Source of the DNA: Selaginella moellendorffii | Taxonomy: Eukaryota; Streptophyta; Lycopodiopsida; Selaginellales; Selaginellaceae | Assembly (NCBI RefSeq): GCF_000143415.4 | Contig: NW_003314396.1 | Coordinates: 247,046-305,123 of the forward strand | Length of the DNA: 58,078 nucleotides | Reading direction: 5' to 3' | Shown here: positions 39,193 to 49,553 of the stretch, piece by piece | How positions within the stretch are numbered: position 1 is the stretch's first letter | How the letters are laid out: every line of letters starts with the position of its first letter | Notes under the pieces: model-generated | Told to the model about the DNA's origin: nothing | The model's input: only the letters and a program-made list of their open reading frames with translations | The model's database searches: none | Made by a program: the position numbers and the translations under genes

Positions 39193-39681
39193 GAGAGTTC
39201 CTTCAAGACTAGTTCATGGACCTCACTATCCCTACTATACTTTTGGAACCCCCTACAGCCCCCCCTTTGGGAGACATACGATTTAGGCTTTCACCCCTTG
39301 ACCTGTATTAGTACTCGGACTTGGTTTCGGACTCGATCTCGGACCGGACCTTGGACTCAATCTCGGACTTGACTTCAGACCCAATCTCGGACTCGACCTC
39401 GGACCCAATCTCGAACTCGACCTCGGACTCGACCTCGGACTCGGTCTCAGACCCGATCTCGGATCTAGGACTCTGTCTCGAGCTCGGTTTAGAACTCGGT
39501 CTCGAACTCGGTCTGGAAGTCAGCCTCGGACTCGATCCTAGACTCTATCTTGAACACGGTCTTAGAGTCAGTCTTGGACTCGATCTCAAACTCAGTCCCA
39601 TCCGATGAACTCTTTATCATTTCAGTCGTGCTTTCGGGGATCCTTTTAGCCTACGACACCTCAAGGAGTTGGTTTCTTATA
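39193..39681 (-). mobile_element. F2 copy 2, 5' LTR, outer part (minus strand)
   Basis: It continues the F2 LTR after the solo F3 LTR and ends, as LTR start on the minus strand, at TATAAGAAACCAACTCC (normally TGTAAG). It includes a hexamer array at about 39,330-39,600. Confidence 0.85.
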
Positions 39682-39862
39682 GTAACTTTCAAAACCTGAA
39701 GTCACATTTGCGACACTCTCCCCCCCTAGGGAAGATCGACGTCCTCATTGATGCATACTCGAGTCTAGACCACCGCCAAGGAAACAACTCCAGAAAAAAG
39801 TTCACAGTGATCACACTATATGAGAAATGCATCAACTTAAATGAGTTAGGAGGCAACCCCTT
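39682..39862 (-). mobile_element. F1 3' end: LTR start, polypurine tract, interior (minus strand)
   Basis: It is the reverse complement of F1 bases equivalent to 20,240-20,411: LTR start TGTCGCAAATGTGAC to GTTAC, the C-run complement of the polypurine tract at 39,716-39,727, and about 135 bp of interior. It stops where plus-strand F2 pol begins. Confidence 0.85.
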
Positions 39863-41870
39863 AATGGACCAAACGGGTAAAGGGAAGATGGTATGGATAG
39901 CGAAATGCAAGGCGGCATTTGTCCACCTCAAAGGGAAGTTGAGGAAGACCCCCGTGGTTGTGTTACCTGACTTTGGTAATGACTTTAAGGTAGAAACAGA
40001 TGCTTTGGACTTTGTGTTGAGCACAGTTTTGAAGCAAGACAACCATCCAATGGCGTTCTTCTCGAAAAAGTTGGATAAGGCTCAGCGAAAGTGGCCTGCC
40101 CACAAAAAGGAATTATTTGCGGTGGTCAAGGTGCTCAAGGAGTGATAACACTACCTTGGGAGGGACTTCAAAGTTTACACGGATAATGTGGCAACAAAAC
40201 ACTTCTTGTCACAGCCCGACCTAAGATGGAAACAAAGTTAGTGGGCCAATGCTTTGGCTGAGTTCAATTGCAAGATTCTGTATAAACCTGGGAAGAGCAA
40301 TATCGTGGCAGATGCTCTAAGTCGAAAGGCAAGCTTGAAGTTGGCAATATTTAGCGCAACAGCCACATTTTGGGATGATGTGCGGACAATGTATGAGAAC
40401 GATGGTCTAGCACAAGAAGTGTTGCTAAGGAACCAAGAAGCGCGAAAAGCTCACTAGAGAAGTGAACTGCCAACAGAAGAGAAAACAGGTTATATAGAAC
40501 GCAATGGACTCATCTATTATAAACAACCAAAGGTTTATGTTTCAGAAGGGGAACTAAGGAAGGTAGCCTTAGAAAAGTGTTATGATAGACCTCTTGCAGG
40601 ACACGGCAGAGTGCCCAAGATGATGGGCTTACTCAAGAGGACATATCACTAGCCAGATATGGCTAAGGACGTCCAAGACTATGTAAAGACATGTCCAACA
40701 TATCAGCAAGTCAAAGCCGTGACTAAGGTTAGTGGGGGCTTGTTACAAGGCATCCCAATTTCAAATCGTCTATGGAAATGTCTTATGATAGACTTCATCA
40801 CGAGACTCCCCCCAAGTGAGGGGTTTGATGCAATATTTGTGGTGGTGGACCGATTTTCAAAGATGGCACATTTGATACCCACCACAATGGAAGTGGATGC
40901 GGAAGGTGTGGCGAAGCTGTTCTTTGAACAAGTGGTTCGAGTGTGGGGAAGGCTAGAAGAGATTATCTCAGATCCAGATAAGATCTTCACCAGTAGGTTT
41001 TGGAGAACTTTCCTAGAACAGCATCACACCAAGTTGAAATTTAGCACAGCCTATCACCCACATATAGGTATTGGGTATTAAGTCAAGTTTGATAGCACTA
41101 ACACTTCTTGACAGACAGACAAACGGAAAGGGTGAATATGCAGCTGGAGGATTATTTGCGATTCTATGTCTCGAGAGACCAAACTGATTGGGTAAGTCAT
41201 TTGGGACTTGCGGAAATGTGCTATAACAATTCACCACACTTGAGTATCAGGATGAGTCCATAGGAAATCATCAATGGGCAAGCTATTGAAGGTCCTGTGG
41301 AACTCAGTGTGGCCGAGTATCGTGGAGAGTTACCCGCAGTGGAAGCTTTCATGGCAGAAAGACTCAACATATGGATTTTAGTGAGGGATTCCTTGAAACG
41401 GGCTCAACAAAGGCAAACCAAGTATGTGAACCAGAAGCGCCGGGACGTAGAGTTCAACACTAGGGAAAAGGTGTGGCTGAACACTAAGAACCTAAAGCTA
41501 CCAAATGGGATCAACCAGAAGTTGACCCAAAGGTAAAGTGCATGTATTCCTAGAAATGAAATGATCTTGAGTTCTTTAAGCAGGTTCGCGGGGCCTTACG
41601 AAATTAAGGCAAGAATCGGTAAAGTAGCTTACCGCCTCCGACTTCCTCGAGAGATGTCACATCCTTATTGCTTGCTCTTGCACATATTGAGGATGGCCTC
41701 GACTTCGTATTCCTTTTCCCCTTGGATAACCTTAGGTAAAGGTCTCATTTGGTCCTTGCGAAGCGGATCCTCAAAGTACGGCTTGAGTAAGTTCACATGG
41801 AACACTGGGTGCATCTTCCCTAGATTTCTTGAGTGATCTTCCGAGTTCTAGAGGCTTCAACAGCATTTTA
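39863..41870 (+). pseudogene. Ty3/gypsy pol: RNase H and integrase, F2 (plus strand)
   Basis: RNase H (CKAAFVHLKGKLRK, HPMAFFSKKLDKAQRKWPAHKKE, KSNIVADALSRKAS), integrase zinc-binding region (about 40,555-40,720, ending CPTYQQVKA) and catalytic core (MIDFITRLPPSEGFDAIFVV, then DPDKIFTSRFW, then TAYHPH), followed by the integrase tail (about 41,110-41,650). Stops at about 40,144, 40,240, 40,456 and 40,651 and an inserted piece near 41,065-41,109 break the frame. The 41,660-41,870 part is scrambled and includes a reversed piece of the chromodomain-side sequence. Reverse transcriptase is absent because the segment begins directly after the F1 fragment. Confidence 0.85.
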
Positions 41871-41929
41871 GTTGTGGTGGATCACTTCACAAAGATGGCG
41901 CACTTCCTGCCGTGTACCAAGGAGTTTTC

Positions 41930-42488
41930 TGGCGATGACATGGGGTGAGGGAGTTCCATGTGAAGTGAAAAGCATTTCCACACTGCGAAGCAACATAGGA
42001 ACCGGAGGAGAACCTAACAAACACGCAAAATCTATTGAAGGAATTTTTACAAAGTAAAACTCTATGTACTTATGCAAAGTTCAATTAAAAGTATCAATTG
42101 GTGAAGTTGAGCAATGGCATATGTTGGGACCTGAAGGCGTGCCGAAGGTAAGCTAATTAGCATTTAGCTAGGTCGATCAGGTGTAGAGAACTACACCTGA
42201 CTCCCCGCGGGGATGTCAAATCCGTAGACATATTCTATAGAGGTTGGGTTTGAGTCCCAACCCCCTAGTAAAGCAAGGCTGGGTTCAAGTCCCGACCCCA
42301 TATTAAAGCATGGTGAGGTGAGGGGTATAGGGACACCTATATTTTGTTGTCATTGGCTCTTGGCCAGGGAGGCTAACTTAGGCACACCGCTAAGTGGGGG
42401 GATGCCCCCAGAGACATGGTCAACAAGTCATAGTATTAAAAAGAGACATTCGATATGGGCATGAAACTTCTTCTATGGGTGGTGGAGT
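41930..42488 (+). mobile_element. Chromodomain scrap and 3' non-coding region, F2 (plus strand)
   Basis: A decayed copy of the chromodomain end (REFHVK.KAFPHCEAT) at about 41,945-42,060 is followed by the F2 3' block with T-arm-like hairpin at 42,242-42,262, and by GGGTGGTGGAGT before the LTR. Confidence 0.75.
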
Positions 42489-43286
42489 TGTAAGAAACCA
42501 ACTCCCCAAGGTGTTGTAAGCTAAAAGGATCCCCGAAAGCATGACCAAAATGATAAAGAGTTCATCAGATGGGACTGAGTCTGAGATCGAGTCTAAGACC
42601 ATCTCTAAGACCGAGTTTGAGATAGGGTCCGGGATCGAGTCCGAGGCTGACTCTGAGACCGAGTTCGAGACCGAGTTCGAGAGAGTGCGAGATTCGAGAT
42701 TGGGTCCGAGACTGAGTACGAGGTCGAGTTCGAGGTCGAGACTGAGTTCAAGATCAAGCTCGGGAGCTAACTCTGGTGCTTCCAGCTCATGTGGTGTGGT
42801 GCGCTACTTGAGTACCTTGAGGCTTATTAGTCCTCGCCCTTCCTAGGGGCTTCGGGATGGAAGTGGGAGGGTAGAGGTAGCCATACTGGGCCATTAGGCC
42901 ACGGGGTTTCCTCCCGACGTCCCAAAGCAAGTGTTGCACCCAAGGCTTGGGATTTAGAGGGTTTCATGATCAAGCCTTGTTATACCAAGGGATGTTAGAA
43001 ACCTGGAGGCTTGGTGTGCTTGGCTACTTGTGCCTGCAGAGAGTGTAGCTGAACCTTAAATCCAGACTAACTCAAGGAGGGGTATTGGGAGAGATTTGGG
43101 AATCTGTGTATGGATGGCTAATGCTCTGTTGCTCATGTAGTGAGTAGCTAAAACCAAGTAAGACCAAGTAGGAGCTAGTGCAATAGGTGGGAACGTTGGC
43201 AAAGGAACTTAGCAAAGGCCAAGGCAGTGTTGGTCGGATAAACAAGGTAAGCTAGCAAATTGGAAAGGAAAAATTTGTGGCTTACA
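42489..43286 (+). mobile_element. F2 3' LTR with internal deletion
   Basis: It starts TGTAAGAAACCAACTCCCC and ends GTGGCTTACA. At 798 bp it lacks about 350 bp found in the other F2 LTRs; the loss falls after the hexamer array. GTTAC follows, matching the GTTAC at the other F2/F1 border (39,682-39,686 on the minus strand). Confidence 0.85.
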
Positions 43287-44416
43287 GTTACCTGTCAACT
43301 AATCCTTTCAGATATTCTTTCCTTACTACCATAACGACAAGAGGTTGGTATTGCTGGACCCGTTATCAGTTCCCACTTGAGCTAGTTGAGAAACTGGTCA
43401 ATAACTATGCACTTAAATTGGATAAACATAAGGTAGGAACCTTATGTGTTTTTTGTTGAGCATACTTGGCCTGGTTTGAGAAATTTGTGTCATTGGCTTG
43501 CACTTGCTAATATCAAGAACCCCTGCGATATTGAGATTGGTCCCTCAATATTTGCTAAATGATAGCTTACCATGTTTGCCAAACACCCTTGCTATCATGC
43601 CCTTTGTGTTAGTTTCATTTCAGTCCCAAATGCTATTTACGGAAAGTGTCTAGATTTGCTCATTTGGCATATCTACAGAATGTAGGGACTATCCTGAATA
43701 CAATAGTATTTGTCCCATGTCCAAATTCACAATCTAGAGACATTCCATATTTAGTAAGTTTCAAGCTTATCCCAGAGACTAACTCCTAATACTAAAAGAG
43801 GCTTGGGGTGAAAGCCCAAAGCGTGTGTTCCTCAAGGGGGCAAGGGGGCTATAAGGGGTTCCAAATGTATAGTAGGGATAGTGGGTAGGTCAGGTATAGC
43901 CAACTAACTTGAGGCATAGTCTAGCTCCCGCTTGCGTGCTTATCCTTGTTTTACGTCTGGCTTGAGTCTAAGCCCAAGTTCCATACCATGCTAGCTGGTG
44001 AAGTATTTATATCTTCACATTAGACCATTGATATGCTGAAATATGGCCAGACTCTATTTAGCTCTGTTTTGCATGCTGGTCCTGACATTGGGATGTTGAA
44101 TGCTCTAAGACTATTCGAAGTCGCTCTATACTCCTGTCCCTTCGCTCCTTGGGCCGTATGCTCAAGAGTCATTCTGTGCTTTAATGCCATTGTTCCTTGG
44201 CTCCATGCTTGGAAATTTGGCACCGTTCCTTCGTTCAGTGGCCCAAGGCTTTAAAACTCAGGTTTTGCACCACTGTCCTTTGGACATGTGGCATGTGGCA
44301 CGTGGCATATGGTACGTGGCATATGACACGTGACACATAAAGGGTTTAGGTTCCACTTCATAGTTATCCTATGGAAAATCACCATAGGATAAAGAGTAAA
44401 AACCACATGTGCTACA
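43287..44416 (+). mobile_element. F1 LTR, most of one copy
   Basis: It begins within the F1 LTR at GTTACCTGTC (about 30 bases after the LTR start) and runs to CATGTGCTACA. It is more diverged than copy 2. The terminal hairpin at 44,364-44,392 is retained with one change. Confidence 0.85.
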
Positions 44417-44829
44417 ATAGTGGAGAAGTTTACAAATAAGTATCACCAATTCCAAAAATATAAGGTAGGAGATCTTGTATTTATGTGAGCTAAAGATCTT
44501 TCTTTCCAATGAGTGGCAAAACACCTTAATGTCTTTATGGGTAGGAAGGGTGATAAACTTTCTCACAGATATGCTAGTCTATATAACATATTAGAGCATA
44601 TTTATAAGGTAGCTTATTAGATGTAATTTTCAATTGAGGTAATGATTCATATAATATTTTATATCAGCCAGTTGAAATATGTGCCATCTTGGGGTGAAGG
44701 TTCTAGTGACTCCTTGATGTATATGGTTATAAATGATGGATCAAAATCTTGAGTAAAGTTACCAAAACAATATGATAGCTAGTTGAACTTATCCTTAGGA
44801 CAAGGATTTTGTTAAGGGGGAAGATAAAT
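44417..44829 (+). pseudogene. Old gypsy integrase-tail remnant
   Basis: Frames give VEKFTNKYHQFQKYKVGDLVF and YASLYNILEHIYKVAY, similar in order to the integrase C-terminal region of Ty3/gypsy elements, with many stops. An old LTR follows. Confidence 0.55.
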
Positions 44830-46241
44830 TGTTAGGCACCAAATTTGACCATGAATTAAAAGTTAGCTCAAATGTATATTAAGGCATAGAGGCTTAACTT
44901 ACCCTAAGGGTTTATAGTAGTGGTGGTGTAGTGGAGCTATTGAAATAGCTCGAGGGTGATTGGGTGGTGAGGAACTTTAACATAGTCTAAGCAAGGTTAG
45001 GCTTTTTTATCTTTGTTGTTTAATGCTAGATTATAACATCCCAGCCATCCTCAAGCCACTCTACTCCATTACTCATATCCCTCCTTAGGATTAAATTGAC
45101 TTGCTAATCCTATACTTAGCTTTAAACCCCAACCATCCTTGAGGCACTCTACTCCATTACCTTTAAATTAATTAGGGTTAATTGACTTGTTAATCCTATA
45201 CTTAGATTGTAAATGAGATTATGGTGTTATGAACTTGAATTTAAACTTACCAAAAGGCTACTTAAAATAGTATTATTTAAACCTAAGGACGCTTAACCCC
45301 AAGTAACCTAAAACTGTTAAACAATTGGAAAAGGAAGTGCACTAAACTCTTTCCCTTTATATTTAAGCTTTCATGGATCATCTCTCAAGTCATTTTCTTT
45401 AATTCCTTACACTTAGTGCATAAATTGCACAATGTGTATTAATGTGGATCTTAAGGAGATTGAGGTTGTACTTTCTTTGTTTATCTATAGAATACTATGG
45501 AAGGCTAAAGGATAGCCATAGGTTATGTTAGAAATCTATAATTAAGATTTTAGGGGTAATACTTTAGGACCTCAAAGGGAAAGCTAGTTTGGTATATGGT
45601 TTGTGGTTGAGATGTGTAATGAGTAGCCTATAGTTTAGTTTAATAATAGGTTTGGAAGAGGAAATATTATTTGGATTTGAGAGAATGTAGGGTTTAAACC
45701 AAAACTTAGACATTTTCTTTACTTTTCTTTTTGACAAGTGAAATAGAAAGAATATATTATTTGCATCAGTTGCATATTCATAATTAGTTTTAGAAATTTA
45801 TCATATTTAAAACTAGTAGCCCATGGACTTCAATCTGAATAAGAAAATTGTCTTGAGACTCTAACCAAAAGCATTCTTTAATATTAATAGAAATGAGAAT
45901 TATGATCCAAATTTAGGACCCATAAGAAGGAATCTATTATCTATCTATTCTATCTTTGCAACTAAAGTAAAGAGCTGAAAACTCTTACTTGAAGCTCAAC
46001 TATTTTCAAAATATGGCTTTTCATGCTTTTTCTATGGTTATAACCCAACACAAAACAACAACGATAAAAGTGTCTAGCCTCACCTAAACTATGATATACT
46101 TCCTTACCACCCAACCACCCCCAAACTACCTTAAAAACTCCACCCCACCACCACTGTCATGAGCATCTAGGGTAAGTTAAGTATCCTTAACCCTAAGACA
46201 TTTGACCCATGTTAACATGTGGTCAAAACTGGTGCATAACA
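44830..46241. repeat. Two old LTRs in inverted orientation
   Basis: The plus copy starts TGTTAGGCACCAAATTTGACC at 44,830; the minus copy starts TGTTATGCACCAGTTTTGACC at 46,241. Each is preceded, in its own direction, by related sequence (CTTATCCTTAGGACAAGG). Similarity holds for about 230 bp and then fades. A 90-bp tandem duplication (CACTCTACTCCATTAC, then TTAATCCTATACTTAG) lies at about 45,049-45,215. Confidence 0.65.
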
Positions 46242-46600
46242 ATTCTTCTTCTAACAAAGTCCTTGTCTAAGGATGAGTTGTACTAATGGTCAAGGAACTC
46301 TGCTCAAGCTTTTGGGCTATCATCCACAACCTTATACATCAAGGAGTTACTAGACCATTCACTCCAAGATAATATACCTTTCAATTGATAAACATAAAAT
46401 AGATGAATCCAATAGAAGCTTGTTAATATAAAGCAAATGAACATCCTCCTGAAGGTGGAAATGTCCCAAAGAAGGTGGTAGAGCTGCAACACTTGGATCA
46501 ATGTAGTACTTACAAAATATATAGCAATAAAAACATAAGGACTTTATTGGGAAGAGAGTGTTCACTTGAGAACACAATCAACTTGATTGCAAAGACCGGA
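46242..46600 (-). pseudogene. Old gypsy pol 3' end (minus strand)
   Basis: The minus-strand frame (DPSVAALPPSLGHF, then LSWSEWSSNSLMYKVVDD) is related to the plus-strand frame at 44,640-44,755 (PSWGEGSSDSLMYMVIND). It is the same old element type in opposite orientation. Confidence 0.5.
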
Positions 46601-46708
46601 TTCAATATGGGAATATCTTCTCCATAATTTCTTATGATCAAGCTATCAATGCCCATGGTTGATAGAGCTTATGAAACTGTAATGTAGCTCTTATATTCCT
46701 CAACCAAG

Positions 46709-46749
46709 AGCTCTCTCTCTCTCTCTCTGTCTGTCTCTCTCTCTCTGTG

Positions 46750-46808
<59 letters not shown>

Positions 46809-46809
46809 C
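46709..46809. repeat. Compound microsatellite (CT)n (TG)n (AG)n
   Basis: A CT tract, a short spacer, about 14 TG repeats and about 12 AG repeats. The outer CT and AG tracts are complementary and could form a hairpin. Confidence 0.95.
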
Positions 46810-47267
46810 TTGCAGCTCAAAATGTGCCTGATTGCCTTAAAAAATTTCACTTGATTTAGAGTGTCATTATAATCAAAATTGAAGCATTGCCACCCTTTTG
46901 GCACATGATCTATGCTGTCTCTTTGAAGTTTTTAAACTTTTAACCATTAGACCAAAAGTATATTCCTAGCTAAAAAAGGAATATATGCTGTCTAAATGCT
47001 AGATAAAAATAGTAGATTTAGATAAGTGAGTATGATATGAGTATGATGATGATGATTCTACAGAAGTTGTCATCTATAAAGGAGAAAACTTGTCACATTC
47101 AATCCATACCTATATCAAAATCCTACCTTCTGCATCAAAACTTTTATTCACCAACTATATGTAGGCATTACTCTAGCATAACCTATATTGAGCACATGGA
47201 ACTTTATAAGTGTAAACTTTCAAGAATTTTGACTTATAAATGTAATAATTGTTGGATTCGGGGTGAG

Positions 47268-47450
47268 AAGATTTCTAGCTGCACATGGGCAAAGATTTAT
47301 AGTGAGCAGCACAGCACATATGGGTGAAGATTTCTAGTGAGCAGCACAGCACATATGGGTGAAGATTTCTAGTGAGCGGCATAGCCCACATGGGCAAAGA
47401 TTTCCAGCGGTGGTGTGGGTGTAACAGTACAGCACACACAGTTGAAGATT
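47268..47450 (+). repeat. Tandem repeat, unit about 35 bp
   Basis: AGATTTCTAGTGAGCAGCAC plus AGCACATATGGGTGA repeats two to three times nearly perfectly, with decayed units at both sides. Confidence 0.85.
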
Positions 47451-48480
47451 TCTGGAGGTGGTGTGGGTGGTGTTGAGTGGCATGGACTAGGATTGTGTGG
47501 TGGCAGGGAGCTAGTAGAGGAGCGGTGCTGCACTAGTGGGCAGCAGTGCACAGTATGGTGGGAGGTGGGAGGAGTGGTGGTGGGTTTCCTGATCGTGGTG
47601 GTGGGAGGATTGGTTGTGAGAGTGGCAGTATGGCAGAGGAATGTGGCAATGGTGGTAGCAGAAGACAATGAAGTTGGTGAGTCTGAGGAAGATAAGGCAA
47701 GAGAAGCAGGGGAAGATGATGGCATAGTCGATAAGGATATTGAAGTCAAGCAACTTCTTATGGTGCTAGGTGAAGCTAGATGAAACTCAGGTTCCAATTA
47801 TGAAGCAGAAGAGGTTATTCAAGCTCAACTTCCAAAGCTATGCAAGTGCTCTTGACAAGCTTTACGAGCTCAAGATCAAGGCTAAGATACCATGTGTGTG
47901 GAATGGTTTCTTGAAGCTCTACAAGGAAAAGGGTATGGCTTTACCTGATAGATGGCATATGTGTTTGGGAACTGCTCAACATCCACATCATCCAATTTCT
48001 CACCCTCCAGCTGCTGAAGATCCTCTGAGGCGATGTTTCTCTTCAAGCCATCCAGGTAAGCTATCACTCTTGATGTCCTAACTATTTGATGAATTCAACA
48101 AGGTGTGAGAACCAACTTGAAAAAGGCATTGACTGGTTCCATGTACCATTAATGCAAGAGCTTTGTCATCTTTACATGACAGGATCCTCACTACACTATG
48201 CTTACATTCCTCCTGAGCTTTAGCATTTGCAAAGTGATATAAGTTTTTTACTTTTTGGAGAGTAGAAAGTCTTGTTTTCTTAGTTCTAGGTGGATGGTGC
48301 TGTTTCAACTCGAGCAATATTTGCTTCCAGACTGGTGATCATGTTGCTCAAGCAAAAATGAGACTTGCCAAAAGTTGTGGCAGAAACTTCAGTTGGAGGT
48401 CTAAGCCTGAGTTTGCGCTCAGAGGCACACAGTACACGTATGGCAACAATGGGGTGTTTTTTTTTCTCTTTACATCTCTT
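47451..48480. other. No gene recognised
   Basis: Open frames on both strands at 47,369-47,800 follow a GGTGG-rich low-complexity composition. The stretch 47,770-48,080 has frames on both strands that I cannot assign. No repeat family recognised. Confidence 0.45.
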
Positions 48481-48605
48481 TGAAGTGCTTTTCTGGTGAT
48501 TATACATTCAAGCACTTTGCTAGGGCATATGCCCCTTTCACTTGGTAACCTTAGGTTCTTAGTGTTCAGCCACACCTTATCCCTAGGTTGGAACTTTAGT
48601 TTAAA
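48480..48605 (-). pseudogene. Ty3/gypsy integrase-tail scrap (minus strand)
   Basis: The minus-strand frame has RDKVWLNTKNLRLPS, the same motif as in F2 pol at 4,405-4,440 and 41,465-41,505. Only about 40 codons are left. Confidence 0.65.
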
Positions 48606-48990
48606 ACCACTACACTGGTCTGTTGATCAGTTTGAAATCATCTATGATGGCTGATTGAGTGATTTGGAGTGTCACTCATATCTATTTTAAGCTGTGGTGG
48701 CTTGTTTTTGTGACAAGGGAGGGATGGTGAAGGAGAAGCGAAAGCCAAGTATGTTGAAGAGCTCATCATGCTGAACATATGCTATCTGTGTGTGGCAGAA
48801 AAAATAAAAAGAAAACGAAGATGGATCAGCTCTGTGGAGCATCACCGTGATCCACGTATATGTATAGGGTTAGGTCATATGAGTACGCCCTGTGTTGGTG
48901 ATTGTTTACGTTTTCCCCTTATAGTTCCATCAAGCTTTGCTAGATAGAGAGAAAGAACATACCTTAAGCCTTGAGTGCGTCAAGGAAGCT
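48606..48990. other. No gene recognised
   Basis: Stops in all frames; no repeat or motif found. Confidence 0.4.
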
Positions 48991-49266
48991 CTAGGACTCC
49001 AGTGAGATATTCTTCACGTTGTTGCATCCTCCTAAAGCATAAATTAATTGAAAGGTCTTTGAGGCTTCAGCTGGCGGCCAGATAAAAATGCGAGATTCAT
49101 ACACAGTAATAATAACAAACGCGTCAACCAATAGCAGCATTGTGAGCAGCAGGAGGAAGATGGTCGTGGAGTGGTCACACGGAGGAGAGCACTTATGCTG
49201 AGGTCCTGCCATAAGATCGCACTGCCCTATTACCGAGACATAAGAAACGACATCACTTTCTAACAT
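48991..49266 (-). CDS. Possible small membrane protein (91 codons)
   Basis: The minus-strand frame from ATG 49,266 has a strongly hydrophobic stretch (TIFLLLLTMLLLVDAFVIITV, about residues 35-55) that would make one membrane helix, preceded by a cysteine-rich part. It lies 287 bp downstream of SEC1 on the same strand. I do not recognise a family. It may be one exon of a longer gene or chance. A plausible acceptor (ATCTTTCAG complement is not seen on this strand) does not decide it. Confidence 0.3.
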   Translation of the reverse strand: MLESDVVSYVSVIGQCDLMAGPQHKCSPPCDHSTTIFLLLLTMLLLVDAFVIITVYESRIFIWPPAEASKTFQLIYALGGCNNVKNISLES

Positions 49267-49553
49267 GTTGGCATATTACCTCTTATCTTTCAGCCGTTGA
49301 CTAGATTTGACCGTACACCTCAGATACCAAATTCCCTTACAGGAATGATGATGGTCACGGATGTAAAATAGGCGACCACCTCAGTTGTTTGTTGGAGTGT
49401 GCTAGACGTTTCTGTAGGTGAATGTCCATTTATATAATGTGTGGAGCATGATATAAATTGATTGGCACCTATGAAACTTGATGGGCATGCCATTCCCACT
49501 CTTTCTTTAATGTAAGAATACATTTTCTTAATGCAATGTACCATCATAAAGCT
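49267..49553. other. SEC1 3' flank
   Basis: Presumably the 3' untranslated region and terminator of SEC1. AATAAA-type signals are not obvious on the minus strand. Confidence 0.35.

Noticed and set aside
47369-47797. Open frames on both strands of 120-140 codons
   Set aside because: GGTGG/CCACC-rich low-complexity DNA; no motif, no splice context and both strands open.
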